A DNA stretch of 64,000 nt, taken from Pseudomonas chlororaphis subsp. aurantiaca. Lineage in GTDB: Bacteria > Pseudomonadota > Gammaproteobacteria > Pseudomonadales > Pseudomonadaceae. The notes under the pieces are model-generated. The model was not told the origin of the DNA and searched no databases. It saw only the letters and a program-made list of their open reading frames with translations. Shown piece by piece: positions 16,446 through 27,600 of the stretch; within the stretch, counting starts at the first letter, position 1; every line of letters starts with the position of its first letter. The stretch is from the NCBI RefSeq assembly GCF_013466605.1, contig NZ_CP059162.1, positions 3,100,001 to 3,164,000 of the forward strand. Reading direction: 5' to 3'. A program made the position numbers and the translations under genes.

Positions 16446-19400
16446 TCAGACGCTGCCCATCACAATGTCGGTATTGAGCAGATCGACCCCGACCAGGGTA
16501 ATGGTCGTTATCTGCCCGCCCGTCTCGGCCACCGTCACCACGCTGTCGGCGCCAGTGTTGTCGACCGATTGCACGACGGCGCCCGGGTCACCGATGAGCA
16601 CCACCGCATCGCGCTGGCCTGCTCCGGCATCGAAGCCGCTGACCTGGTACTGGTTCTCGGCCACCGACAGGTCGATGTTGAAGGCATCCCGCTCACCCGT
16701 GGTGCCCACCAGCCTGAAGTCGAAGAGCGCGTCGGCCGTGTCGTTGGCGAACAGGTTGGCGTCGAACGCGCTGGTCGCGGTATCGCCATCCTTGTCCGTC
16801 ACCGTCGCGTTGAACGCCAGCTTGACGTCGCTGGCCAGGCTCTCGGTCTCGTGGGTGAACTCGATCGTCGGGATCTTGATCTCGCCCCGGGCCATTATCA
16901 GCTGGACCGCATCGATCAGCGACGTCGCCGATTGCCCGACGGTGAAGGACACCTGCCCACCGGCCTCTGGCGTCAGGGTGTTGACCTCGATCAGGTTGGA
17001 GAAGGTGCCATCTTCGTAGAAGACCCTGTAGTACAGGTCCTCGGTGGCCGTGTTGTAACCGCCCACGGAGTTGTCGATAAACACCTTCATGCTTGTCAGC
17101 AGGCTTTCCGGATTGACCACGAAGCTTTCATCGGCCGCGCCGATCGCCGCCTGGTTGTCGCCCTGGAGCAGGTTGTTGGCGATGCCGATGCCGGCCGTGC
17201 TGACGTTCAGGGCCGCCGAGCCGATGAACGACGGCAGTGGGTTGGTTTGCAGTTGCGCTTCGGTAGGGTCGGACGCTCCAAGCCCGATGCCGGTCTGAAT
17301 GCTGTTCGCGCCGCTTGCCGGAGCCAGCGGGTTGGCGCCGAAGAACACGATGTCCTCGCTACCGATGGTCAGTGTACGCACGGGGTCCGGGCCACCGGCA
17401 TCCAGCGAACCGTCGGCACTGCTGAGGACGATGGTCGAACGGAAGCCTTCCTCCAGGTCCAGCGCATAAGTGCCGTTGGCGTAGGCGCTCAGCGTGTAGT
17501 GCACGGTGGTATCCGCCGTGGCCGCATTGTTGTCGAAGTCACCGGTCAAGGTGCCCGCGAACTGATACGCGCCATTGGCGTCGGGTGACGGCGACTGCTC
17601 GACCAGCGTACCGGTGCCGGTGGTGGTCGTATCGTCCGGCCGGACCAGGGTGAACTGGCCGTTCACCAGCGAGATGTCCAGGCCGGCCGCACCCAGCCCG
17701 TCGGCGCCGGCGGCCATGTTCCAGTAGCCTTGTTGCGCCTGGTCGGTCCCCGTGCCGATCAGGTTGCCGAAGGCCAGGGTCGGCGTGTCGTCATCGACGG
17801 TAATCACCAGTTTGTCGGCCGCGGCGGTCACGGTGTCGCCATCCTTGTCGGTGGCCTGCAGCAGGGTGCCCAGGTTGAGGACGAGGTCGTTCTCATCGTT
17901 GCCCGCCGCATGATCCAGCGGCTGGAGCAGGCTGAAGGTGTAGGCACCCGCTACCGTCAGGCTGAGGGTGAACACGTCAGTCGCGCCGGCCTTGGCGGTC
18001 AGGGTGTTGCCCAGGACGCTGTAGGTCAGTGCCACTCCGCCGGAGCTCAGGGCTGGCAAGCCGCTGGTATTACTCGACAAGGAGTAACTCAGCGGTACGT
18101 CGGCCCCGGACTGGAAGATGCCGGTAACGTTGCCGCTGACCGTGGTGACCTCGCCCGGCACGTCGCCGATACCGCCGGCGATGCCATTGGCCAGGCCGTC
18201 CTCGTCGACGGTGCCGGCCTCGGCGGTGCCATTCGCCGTTGGGGTGTCGTCATCGACGGTGATCACCAGCTTGTCGGGCGCGGCGGTTACCGTGTCGCCG
18301 TCCCTGTCGGTGGCTTTCAGCAAGGTCCCCAGGTTGAGGGTGATGTCGTTTTCGTCGTTACCGGCGGGGTGATCCAGCGGCTGCAGCAGGGTGAAGCTGT
18401 AGGCACCCGCGGCGCTGAGGCTGAAGGTGAATACATCCGTGGTACCGGCCTTGGCCGTCAGGGTATCGCCAGCGACGCTATAGACCAGCGCCACGCCGCC
18501 CGAACTCAGGGCTGGCAAGCCACTGGTATCACTCGACAAGGCGTAAGTCAGCGGCACGTCGGCACCGGACTGGAAGACACCGCTGACGCTGCCATTGGCC
18601 ACGGTGGCTTCACCCGCCACATCACCAATACCACCGGCAATGCCATTGGCCAGGCCGTCCTCGTCGACGGTGCCGGCCGCGGCAGTTCCGGTTGCGGTGG
18701 GTGTGTCGTCATCGACGGTGATCACCAGTTTGTCGGCGGCGGCCGTTACCGTATCGCCGTCCTTGTCGGTGGCCTGGAACATCGTGCCCAGGTTGAGGGT
18801 GATGTCGTTTTCGTCATTGCCGGCGGGGTGATCCAGCGGCTGGAGCAGGGTGAAGCTGTAGTCACCCGCAGCATTGAGGCTGAAGGTGAATATATCGGTT
18901 GCGCCAGCCTTGGCCGTCAAGGTGTCGCCGGCAACGCTATAGACCAGCGCCACTCCGCCCGAACTCAGGGCTGGCAGGCCACTGGTATCGCTCGACAGGG
19001 AGTAAGTCAGCGGTACATCGGCCCCGGACTGGAAGATCGCCGTGGCGCTGCCGCTGGCCGTGGTGGCTTCGCCAGGTACGTCGCCGACACCGCCGGCAAT
19101 ACCATTGGTCAGGCCGTCTTCATCGACGGTGCCAGCCTCGGCGGTTCCGGTTGCGGTGGGCGTGTCGTCATCGACGGTGATCACCAGTTTCTCGGCGGCA
19201 GCCGTCACCGTATCGCCATCTTTATCCGTGGCCTGGAGCATTGCGCCCAGGTTGAGGGTGATGTCGTTTTCATCGTTGCCGGCTGGATGATCCAAGGGTT
19301 GCAGCAGGGTGAAGTTGTAGTCACCCGCGGCGCTAAGGCTGAAGGTGAATACATCGGTTGCGCCAGCCTTGGCCGTCAGGGTATCGCCGGCAACGCTGTA

Positions 19401-22400
19401 GACCAGCGCCACGCCGCCCGAGCTCAGCGCTGGCAAGCCGCTGGTGTCGCTCGACAGGGAGTAAGTCAGCGGCACATCGGCGCCGGACTGGAAGGTACCC
19501 GTCACGCTGCCGCTGGCGGTGGTGGCCTCACCAGGCACGTCGCCGACACCGCCGGCAATACCATTGGCCAGGCCGTCTTCATCGACGGTGCCGGCCTCGG
19601 CAGTTCCGGTTGCGGTGGGCGTGTCGTCATCGATGGTGATCACCAGTTTCTCGGCGGCAGCCGTCACCGTATCGCCATCTTTATCCGTGGCCTGGAGCAT
19701 TGCGCCCAGGTTGAGGGTGATGTCGTTTTCGTCATTGCCGGCCGGATGATCCAGCGGTTGCAGCAGGCTGAAGCTGTAGTCACCGGCGGCATTGAGGCTG
19801 AAGGTGAACACATCGACGGCGCCCGCCTTGGCGGTCAGGGTGTCGCCGGCGACGCTGTACACCAGCGCCACTCCACCCGAACTCAGGGCTGGCAGGCCGC
19901 TGGTATCGCTCGACAGGGAGTAAGTCAGCGGCACGTCGGCCCCGGACTGGAAGATCGCCGTGACATTGCCGCTGGCCGTGGTGGCTTCGCCAGGCACATC
20001 GCCGATACCGCCGGCGATGCCGTTGGCCAGGCCGTCTTCATCGACGGTGCCGGCCTCGGCGGTTCCGGTGGCGGTGGGCGTGTCGTCATCGACGGTGATC
20101 ACCAGCTTCTCGGCGGCAGCCGTCACCGTATCGCCATCTTTATCCGTGGCCTGGAGCATTGCGCCCAGGTTGAGGGTGATGTCGTTTTCGTCATTGCCGG
20201 CGGGGTGATCCAGCGGCTGGAGCAGGGTGAAGCTGTAGTCACCCGCAGCATTGAGGCTGAAGGTGAATATATCGGTTGCGCCAGCCTTGGCCGTCAAGGT
20301 GTCGCCGGCAACGCTATAGACCAGCGCCACTCCGCCCGAACTCAGGGCTGGCAGGCCACTGGTATCGCTCGACAGGGAGTAAGTCAGCGGTACATCGGCC
20401 CCGGACTGGAAGATCCCTGTCACGCTGCCGCTGGCCGTGGTGGCTTCGCCAGGTACGTCGCCGACACCGCCGGCAATACCATTGGTCAGGCCGTCTTCAT
20501 CGACGGTGCCAGCCTCGGCGGTTCCGGTTGCGGTGGGCGTGTCGTCATCGATGGTGATCACCAGTTTCTCGGCGGCAGCCGTCACCGTATCGCCATCTTT
20601 ATCCGTGGCCTGGAGCATTGCGCCCAGGTTGAGGGTGATGTCGTTTTCATCATTACCGGCCGGGTGATCCAGTGGCTGCAGCAGGGTAAAGCTGTAGGCA
20701 CCGGCGGCACTGAAGCTGAAGGTGAAGACATCGACGGCGCCCGCCTTGGCGGTCAGGGTGTCGCCAGCGACGCTGTACACCAGCGCCACTCCACCCGAAC
20801 TCAGGGCTGGCAGGCCACTGGTATCGCTCGACAAGGAGTACGTCAGCGGCACGTCGGCCCCGGACTGGAAGATTGCCGTCACATTGCCGCTGGCCGTGGT
20901 GGCTTCGCCAGGCACATCGCCGATACCGCCGGCGATGCCGTTGGCCAGGCCGTCTTCATCGACGGTGCCGGCCTCGGCAGTTCCGGTGGCGGTGGGCGTG
21001 TCGTCATCGACGGTGATCACCAGCTTCTCGGCAGCGGCCGTCACCGTATCGCCGTCCTTGTCGGTGGCCTGGAGCATCGCGCCCAGGTTGAGGGTGATGT
21101 CGTTTTCGTCATTGCCGGCCGGATGATCCAGCGGCTGCAGCAGGCTGAAGCTGTAGTCACCTGCGGCATTGAGGCTGAAGGTAAACACATCGACAGCGCC
21201 CGCCTTGGCGGTCAGGGTATCGCCGGCAACGCTGTACACCAGCGCCACTCCGCCCGAACTCAGGGCTGGCAGGCCACTGGTATCGCTCGACAAGGAGTAC
21301 GTCAGCGGCACGTCGGCCCCGGACTGGAAGATTGCCGTCACATTGCCGCTGGCCGTGGTGGCTTCGCCAGGTACGTCGCCGATACCGCCGGCGATGCCGT
21401 TGGCCAGGCCATCTTCATCGACGGTGCCGGCTTCGGCGGTGCCATTCGCCGTTGGCGTGTCGTCATCGACGGTAATCACCAGCTTGTCGGCGGCGGCCGT
21501 CACCGTATCGCCATCCTTGTCGGTCGCTTGCAACAGCGTGCCGAGGTTGAGGGTGATGTCGTTTTCATCGTTGCCGGCTGGATGATCCAGTGGCTGCAGC
21601 AGGGTAAAGCTGTAGTCACCCGTAGCGCTGAGGCTGAAGGTGAACACATCGACGGCACCGGCCTTGGCGGTCAGCGTGTCACCAGCGACGCTGTACACCA
21701 GCGCGACGCCACCGGACGTCAGGGCTGGCAGGCCACTGGTATCGCTCGACAGGGAGTAAGTCAGCGGTACATCGGCCCCGGACTGGAAGATCGCCGTGAC
21801 GCTGCCGCTGGCCGTCGTGGCTTCGCCCGGTACGTCGCCGACACCACCGGCAATACCATTGGCCAGGCCATCTTCATCGACGGTGCCGGCTTCGGCAGTC
21901 CCGGCCGCCGTTGGCGTGTCGTCATCGACGGTAATCACCAGTTTCTCGGCCGCGGCCGTTACCGTATCGCCATCCTTGTCGGTGGCTTGCAGCATCGCGC
22001 CCAGGTTGAGAGTGATGTCGTTTTCATCGTTGCCGGCTGGATGATCCAGCGGTTGCAGCAGGGTAAAGCTATAGGCGCCCGCCGCGCTGAGGCTGAAGGT
22101 GAATACATCGGTTGCGCCAGCCTTGGCCGTCAGGGTATCGCCGGCAACGCTGTACACCAGCGCCACTCCGCCGGAGCTGAGAGCTGGCAGGCCGCTGGTA
22201 TCGCTCGACAAGGAGTAAGTCAGCGGTACATCGGCCCCGGACTGGAAGATCGCCGTGACGCTGCCGCTGGCCGTCGTGGCTTCGCCCGGTACGTCGCCGA
22301 CACCACCGGCAATACCATTGGCCAGGCCATCTTCATCGACGGTGCCGGCTTCGGCGGTGCCATTCGCCGTTGGCGTATCGTCATCGACGGTAATCACCAG

Positions 22401-24263
22401 CTTGTCGGCCGCGGCGGTTACCGAATCGCTGTCCTTGTCGGTGGCTTGCAGCATTGCGCCGAGGTTAAGGGTGATGTCGTTTTCGTCGTCGCCCGCTGGG
22501 TGATCCAGCGGTTGCAACAGGGTAAAGCTATAGGCGCCCGCGGCGCTGAGGCTGAAGGTGAACACATCGACGGCGCCGGCCTTGGCGGTCAGGGTGTCGC
22601 CCACCACGCTGTAGACCAGCGCCACTCCACCGGAGCTCAGGGCAGGCAAGCCGCTGGTGTCGCTCGACAGGGAGTAAGTCAGCGGCACATCAACGCCGGA
22701 CTGGAAGATGGCGCTCACGTTGCCGCTGACGCTGGTGACCTCGCCAGGCACGTCGCCGACACCGCCGGCAATGCCATTGGCCAGGCCGTCTTCATCGACG
22801 GTACCGGCCTCGGCGGTTCCGGCCGCTGCCGGTCCATCGTCCTCGAAGATCATCTGCGAGCCGATTTCGCTGGTGATCGTGGAGGGATGGCGCAGCGAGA
22901 AACCACCGATATCGAAATCGGCGTGGTTATCGCCCCTGGCGTTCACGGCTGCGCCGTTCTCGATCAGCACGCGGTTGTGATCGGCGCTGGTGGTGTATTC
23001 GATCTGATAGTTGGCCTTGACGCCGGTGACGGTTGCGACCCCGCCCGTAAAGCTGATGGCGATGCCCGGATCATTCACCGAGCCGTCGGAGTTCTCGATC
23101 AGCAGCCCGGTGCTTTTATCGAAGACGCGCACATTGGTGATGGCTACCGACGTATCGTTCGCATAGCCGTTGACGAAGTCCACGCGGTCTTCAACCGCGG
23201 TGCTGTAGGCACTGATCTTCACCACGGCAGTCTTGCCACCTTGCAGTTGCACGACATCGAAACTGGCCGTCGTCGCATTGAACATGGCGGTAAAGTCGAT
23301 GTTGTCTTCGACATCCGCTTCGGTCTGGCTCAGGTTGGGCACGGTCACATCCAGCCGGGCACCGGTGACGAAGGTCAGGCGGATGCCTTCCTGTTCCGTG
23401 ATCATCTGGTTGTTGGTACCGATGGTGACCGCACCACCGCCCTGGCTGGTATTGATCCTGTCGCCAGTGTTTATATTCGCGCCGCTCGACTGGTCTGCCG
23501 GGTCTTTACCGGTGGCGATGATCGTCGGATCGCTGACCCGCAGCACACCGCCGTCATCGACCACCGTCGGGTTCGCCCCGGTGAACATCAGGAACAGGTT
23601 CTGCCCGGAAGGTGCATTGGTCAGGTCGAATCCGTCCTGGACGGTGCTGACGAACACCTTGTTCAGCAGGTTGAGGGCATCGTCCGGATTGCTGGCGTCC
23701 GGATGCTTGAGCGGCTGGTATTCCACGGTCCAGATCTTGCCGCCTGATACCGGCGATCCGGTTTCCTCGATATAGGCCGCGAACACGATCGCGCCGTCAG
23801 GGCCGCCGGCCCGGCCCAGCAGGATGTTGTTATCCGTATCGGTATAGAGAAGGATGCTGGTGCCATCGAGGGTGTCCAGCCCGCTGTCCAGGCCATTGAG
23901 CGCCGCGCCCAGGCTGTCGGTGAACTTGATATCGAGGACGTTGACGCCGGGCGTCAGGTTGAGGGTGAAGGCATTGCTGCCGGTGTCGCCCACGGCACCG
24001 GTATAGCCACTCAAGGCGGCGTCCATGGCGGTACCGGCGCCCAGGGCGGTCAAGCGGGTGGCGAAGGCCGAGGGCAGGGCGGACAGCAGGATGTCATTGT
24101 CGTCGGCGTCTCCCGCCGGGCTTGGCGTAACGGTGAAGTTCTGCAACCCGCTGGTTTCGTCCAGGGTCACGCTATCGCCGAACACCAGGAAGGGGGGATC
24201 GCAGTCCGACTGGGTGGTGGTCAGATCGTTCGTGGGCGATGTTGTTGTTTTAGAGGTAATCAT
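16446..24263 (-). CDS. Giant T1SS-exported repeat protein, 11 repeats
   Basis: About 2605 residues. The start at 24263 (MITSKTTTSPTNDLTTTQSD) follows GGAG; the frame is open to 24329. No signal peptide is present, as expected for type I cargo. The N-terminal module (about 30-480) is shared with the two paralogues. Eleven tandem 153-residue repeats follow, each opening near GTVDEDGLANGIAGG and closing LVITVDDD, which I take to be of the T1SS-143/DUF5801 class. A common C-terminal module (about 480 residues) starts TPTLAFGNLIGTGT and ends IVMGSV, the likely export signal. No classical GGxGxDxUx RTX nonapeptides and no LapG-type retention module are evident, so the protein may be released. It is probably an adhesin or biofilm-matrix protein. 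Confidence 0.88.
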   Translation of the reverse strand: MITSKTTTSPTNDLTTTQSDCDPPFLVFGDSVTLDETSGLQNFTVTPSPAGDADDNDILLSALPSAFATRLTALGAGTAMDAALSGYTGAVGDTGSNAFTLNLTPGVNVLDIKFTDSLGAALNGLDSGLDTLDGTSILLYTDTDNNILLGRAGGPDGAIVFAAYIEETGSPVSGGKIWTVEYQPLKHPDASNPDDALNLLNKVFVSTVQDGFDLTNAPSGQNLFLMFTGANPTVVDDGGVLRVSDPTIIATGKDPADQSSGANINTGDRINTSQGGGAVTIGTNNQMITEQEGIRLTFVTGARLDVTVPNLSQTEADVEDNIDFTAMFNATTASFDVVQLQGGKTAVVKISAYSTAVEDRVDFVNGYANDTSVAITNVRVFDKSTGLLIENSDGSVNDPGIAISFTGGVATVTGVKANYQIEYTTSADHNRVLIENGAAVNARGDNHADFDIGGFSLRHPSTITSEIGSQMIFEDDGPAAAGTAEAGTVDEDGLANGIAGGVGDVPGEVTSVSGNVSAIFQSGVDVPLTYSLSSDTSGLPALSSGGVALVYSVVGDTLTAKAGAVDVFTFSLSAAGAYSFTLLQPLDHPAGDDENDITLNLGAMLQATDKDSDSVTAAADKLVITVDDDTPTANGTAEAGTVDEDGLANGIAGGVGDVPGEATTASGSVTAIFQSGADVPLTYSLSSDTSGLPALSSGGVALVYSVAGDTLTAKAGATDVFTFSLSAAGAYSFTLLQPLDHPAGNDENDITLNLGAMLQATDKDGDTVTAAAEKLVITVDDDTPTAAGTAEAGTVDEDGLANGIAGGVGDVPGEATTASGSVTAIFQSGADVPLTYSLSSDTSGLPALTSGGVALVYSVAGDTLTAKAGAVDVFTFSLSATGDYSFTLLQPLDHPAGNDENDITLNLGTLLQATDKDGDTVTAAADKLVITVDDDTPTANGTAEAGTVDEDGLANGIAGGIGDVPGEATTASGNVTAIFQSGADVPLTYSLSSDTSGLPALSSGGVALVYSVAGDTLTAKAGAVDVFTFSLNAAGDYSFSLLQPLDHPAGNDENDITLNLGAMLQATDKDGDTVTAAAEKLVITVDDDTPTATGTAEAGTVDEDGLANGIAGGIGDVPGEATTASGNVTAIFQSGADVPLTYSLSSDTSGLPALSSGGVALVYSVAGDTLTAKAGAVDVFTFSFSAAGAYSFTLLQPLDHPAGNDENDITLNLGAMLQATDKDGDTVTAAAEKLVITIDDDTPTATGTAEAGTVDEDGLTNGIAGGVGDVPGEATTASGSVTGIFQSGADVPLTYSLSSDTSGLPALSSGGVALVYSVAGDTLTAKAGATDIFTFSLNAAGDYSFTLLQPLDHPAGNDENDITLNLGAMLQATDKDGDTVTAAAEKLVITVDDDTPTATGTAEAGTVDEDGLANGIAGGIGDVPGEATTASGNVTAIFQSGADVPLTYSLSSDTSGLPALSSGGVALVYSVAGDTLTAKAGAVDVFTFSLNAAGDYSFSLLQPLDHPAGNDENDITLNLGAMLQATDKDGDTVTAAAEKLVITIDDDTPTATGTAEAGTVDEDGLANGIAGGVGDVPGEATTASGSVTGTFQSGADVPLTYSLSSDTSGLPALSSGGVALVYSVAGDTLTAKAGATDVFTFSLSAAGDYNFTLLQPLDHPAGNDENDITLNLGAMLQATDKDGDTVTAAAEKLVITVDDDTPTATGTAEAGTVDEDGLTNGIAGGVGDVPGEATTASGSATAIFQSGADVPLTYSLSSDTSGLPALSSGGVALVYSVAGDTLTAKAGATDIFTFSLNAAGDYSFTLLQPLDHPAGNDENDITLNLGTMFQATDKDGDTVTAAADKLVITVDDDTPTATGTAAAGTVDEDGLANGIAGGIGDVAGEATVANGSVSGVFQSGADVPLTYALSSDTSGLPALSSGGVALVYSVAGDTLTAKAGTTDVFTFSLSAAGAYSFTLLQPLDHPAGNDENDITLNLGTLLKATDRDGDTVTAAPDKLVITVDDDTPTANGTAEAGTVDEDGLANGIAGGIGDVPGEVTTVSGNVTGIFQSGADVPLSYSLSSNTSGLPALSSGGVALTYSVLGNTLTAKAGATDVFTLSLTVAGAYTFSLLQPLDHAAGNDENDLVLNLGTLLQATDKDGDTVTAAADKLVITVDDDTPTLAFGNLIGTGTDQAQQGYWNMAAGADGLGAAGLDISLVNGQFTLVRPDDTTTTGTGTLVEQSPSPDANGAYQFAGTLTGDFDNNAATADTTVHYTLSAYANGTYALDLEEGFRSTIVLSSADGSLDAGGPDPVRTLTIGSEDIVFFGANPLAPASGANSIQTGIGLGASDPTEAQLQTNPLPSFIGSAALNVSTAGIGIANNLLQGDNQAAIGAADESFVVNPESLLTSMKVFIDNSVGGYNTATEDLYYRVFYEDGTFSNLIEVNTLTPEAGGQVSFTVGQSATSLIDAVQLIMARGEIKIPTIEFTHETESLASDVKLAFNATVTDKDGDTATSAFDANLFANDTADALFDFRLVGTTGERDAFNIDLSVAENQYQVSGFDAGAGQRDAVVLIGDPGAVVQSVDNTGADSVVTVAETGGQITTITLVGVDLLNTDIVMGSV
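17787..22835 (-). repeat. 11 tandem in-frame 459-bp repeats
   Basis: The span is exactly 5049 bp, i.e. 11 units of 459 bp (153 codons), inside the large cargo gene. Units differ by scattered substitutions. Two units three periods apart are far more alike than their neighbours: about 18808-19038 and the stretch 1377 bp further on are identical by eye. Copies of the same family occupy 25953-27788. Confidence 0.92.
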
Positions 24264-24366
24264 GACGTTCTCCAGTGCAATACCAGTCATTGAGGCCGCA
24301 CCTGGGCCCCCTGTTGGCAGATGCAACAACTATGGAGATGCCACGCCGGTTGCGCATTGGCCGATA

Positions 24367-24385
24367 CTCCCAGGCCGGATGGGAG
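24367..24385 (-). promoter_or_regulatory. Operator-like palindrome upstream of the 11-repeat gene
   Basis: CTCCCAGGCCGGATGGGAG on the plus strand is an imperfect copy of the palindrome CTCCCAGG-N3-CCTGGGAG. It sits 104 bp before the start codon at 24263. The following bases (CGGCCAATGCGCA, then CATAGTTGT) are shared with the other two upstream regions and may hold the -35 and -10 elements. Confidence 0.6.
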
Positions 24386-24545
24386 TTTCAGCCCATGCGG
24401 CAGGGGATGCAGAGGAGGTAAAACAGCGATCGCGCAAAGGACCCCCGGGGGGCATTTGGTTAGCCCGCGTTGGCCGACGACAGGCCGTCGCCGAGCGGCT
24501 CGACGAGCTGCTGGAACGTTCGCCGCGACGCTTGTATTGGCGCGC

Positions 24546-24583
24546 AAAAAAAAGCGAGGGTGGTTTCCAGGCCACCCTCGCTT
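24546..24583 (-). terminator. Intrinsic terminator of the 4-repeat protein gene
   Basis: Stem 24552-24563 pairs with 24572-24583 (core GCGAGGGTGG), with an A-tract at 24546-24553 giving a U-run on the minus strand. It is a near copy of the terminator at 16388. Confidence 0.9.
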
Positions 24584-24602
24584 GGGTTTGACGCGCAATG
24601 TT

Positions 24603-27600
24603 TCAGACGCTGCCCATGACAATGTCGGTATTGAGCAGGTCGACCCCGACCAGGGTAATGGTCGTTATCTGCCCGCCGGTCTCGGCCACCGTCACGATGC
24701 TGTCGGCACCGGCGTTGTCGACCGATTGCACGACGGCGCCCGGGTCACCGATGAGCACCACAGCATCACGCTGGCCCGGGCCCGCATCGAAGCCACTGAC
24801 CTGGTACTGGTTCTCGGTGGCTGCCAGGTCGATGTTGAAGGCATCCCGCTCACCGGTGGTGCCCACCAGCCTGAAGTCGAAGAGCGCGTCGGCCGCGTCG
24901 TTGGCGAACAGGTTGGCGTCGAACGCGCTCGTCGCCGTATCACCATCCTTGTCCGTCACCGTCGCGTTGAACGCCAACTGGATATCGCTGGCCAGGCTCT
25001 GGACCTCGTGAATGAACTCGATGGTCGGGATCTTGATCGTACCCTTGCCCATGGTGAGCTGGACGGCGTCGATCAGGTGGGTGCCGTCCCACTCTAGGGT
25101 GAAGGATGTCTGGCCTCCGGCTTCCGCCTGCAGGTCGGCGGCCTGCACCTTGATGGGCGCGCCCGAGGTCGTGCCGTTGTCGTAGTAGATCGTGTAGTAC
25201 AGCTCTTCGGTGGCCGGGTTGTAGCCCTGTACCGAGTTGTCGATATAGACCTTCATGGCCGTCAACAGCGTCTCGGGGTTGACCACGAAACTCTCGTCAC
25301 CGGCATTGATGCCCGCCGTGTTGTTGCCCTCCAGGTTGTTGTTGGCGATGCCGATACCGGAGGTGCTGACGTTCAACGCCGCCGAGCCGATGAACGATGG
25401 CAGCGGGTCGGTCTGCAACTGTGCTTCGGTAGGGTCGGGCGCTCCAAGCCCGATACCGGTGAGGATGCTGTTCGGACCGGTCTGTGGCGCCAGCGGGTTG
25501 GCGCCGAAGAACACCACATCCTCGCTACCGATCGTCAGCGTGCGCACCGGGTCCGGGCCACCGGCATCCAGCGAGCCGTCGGCACTGCTGAGGACGACGG
25601 TCGAACGGAAACCTTCCTCCAGGTCCAGGGCATAGGTGCCGTTGGCGTAAGCGCTCAGGGTGTAGTGGATGGTGGTATCGGCCGTTGCCGCGTTGTTGTC
25701 GAAGTCACCGGTCAGGGTTCCGGCGAACTGGTAGGCGCCATTGCCATCCGGTGACGGCGACTGCTCGACCAGCGTACCGCTGCCGATACTGGTGGTGTCG
25801 TCCGGCCGGACCAGGGTGAACTGGCCGTTCACCAGCGAAATGTCCAGGCCGTTGGCATCCAGCCCGTCGGCGCCAGCCCCCAGGTTCCAGTAGCCTTGTT
25901 GCGCCAGCTGGGTGCCGGTGCCGATCAGGTTGCCGAAGGCCAGGGTCGGGGTGTCGTCATCGATGGTGATCACCAGCTTGTCGGCCGCGGCAGTCACCGT
26001 GTCGCCGTCCTTGTCGGTGGCTTGCAGCAGGCTGCCCAGGTTAATGGTGATGTCGTTCTCGTCGTTGCCCGCCGCATGATCCAGCGGCTGCAGCAGGGTG
26101 AAGGCATAGGCCCCCACGGCATTGAGGCTGAAGGTGAACACATTGACGGCGCCCGCCTTGGCGGTCAGGGTGTCGCCGGCGACGCTGTAGGTCAGCGCCA
26201 CCCCGCCCGAACTCAGGGCTGGCAAGCCGCTGGTATCAGTCGACAAGGAGTAGCTCAGCGGCACGTCGGCACCGGACTGGAAGATCCCCGTCACAGTGCC
26301 GCTGGCGGTAGTGAGTTCACCCGGCACATCACCGACCCCACCGGCAATGCCATTGGCCAGGCCGTCCTCATCAACGGTGCCGGCCTCGGCGGTGCCATTC
26401 GCCGTTGGCGTGTCGTCATCGACGGTAATCACCAGCTTGTCGGCGGCGGCCGTCACCGTATCGCCATCCTTGTCGGTGGCTTGCAACAGCGTGCCGAGGT
26501 TGAGGGTGATGTCGTTTTCATCGTTGCCGGCTGGGTGGTCCAGCGGTTGCAGCAAGGTGAAGCTATAGTCACCCGCGGCATTGAGGCTGAAGGTGAACAC
26601 ATCGACGGCGCCCGCCTTGGCGGTCAGGGTGTCACCCGCGACGCTGTACACCAATGCCACTCCGCCGGACGTCAGGGCTGGCAGGCCACTGGTGTCACTC
26701 GACAGGGAATAGCTCAGCGGCACGTCGGCCCCGGACTGGAAGATCGCCGTGACGCTGCCGCTGGCAGTGGTGAGTTCACCCGGCACATCACCGACCCCAC
26801 CGGCAATGCCGTTGGCCAGGCCATCCTCGTCGACGGTTGCGGCCCCAGCGGTGCCATTTGCCGTTGGCGTGTCGTCATCGACGGTGATCACCAGTTTCTC
26901 GGCGGCGGCCGTCACCGTGTCGCCGTCCTTGTCGGTGGCTTGCAGCAGCGTGCCGAGGTTGAGGGTGATGTCGTTTTCATCATTGCCCGCTGGATGATCC
27001 AGTGGTTGTAGCAGGGTGAAGCTGTAGGCACCGGCAGCACTGAGGCTGAAGGTGAAGACATCGACGGCGCCCGCCTTGGCGGTCAGGGTGTCGCCCAGGA
27101 CGCTATAGACCAGCGCCACTCCGCCGGAACTCAGGGCAGGTAGACCGCTGGTATCGCTCGACAGGGAGTAAGTCAGCGGCACGTCGGCCCCGGACTGGAA
27201 GATCGCCGTGACGTTGCCGCTGGCAGTAGTGAGTTCACCCGGCACATCACCGACACCGCCGGCAATGCCATTGGCCAGGCCATCCTCGTCGACGGTCCCG
27301 GTCTCGGCGGTTCCGGCTGCCGTTGGTGTGTCGTCATCGACGGTGATCACCAGCTTCTCGGCCGCGGCCGTCACGGTGTCGCCGTCCTTGTCGGTGGCTT
27401 GCAGCAGGCTACCGAGGTTGATCGTGATGTCGTTTTCGTCATTGCCCGCTGGATGGTCCAGCGGCTGCAGCAGAGTGAAGCTATAGGCGCCCGCGGCGCT
27501 GAGGCTGAAGGTGAACACATCGACGGCGCCGGCCTTGGCGGTCAGGGTGTCGCCGACCACGCTGTAGACCAGCGCCACTGCGCCGGACGTCAGGGCGGGC

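Larger units (their letters stand above)
24264..24602. other. Gap holding the promoter module of the 11-repeat gene and the terminator of the 4-repeat gene
   Basis: From right to left on the minus strand it contains the terminator of the neighbouring gene, a stretch without visible features (about 24387-24545), the 19-bp palindrome at 24367-24385, and a leader of about 100 bases shared with the other two paralogues. Confidence 0.7.

Noticed and set aside
17787..22835. Regular repeats as a CRISPR array
   Set aside because: The unit is 459 bp, in frame, without spacers, and encodes protein domains.
17730..23747. A 2005-codon open frame on the plus strand across the large repeat gene
   Set aside because: It is the codon-aligned mirror of the minus-strand cargo gene. 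The minus strand has the ribosome binding site, terminator, export-type architecture and paralogues, and the plus-strand protein resembles nothing.
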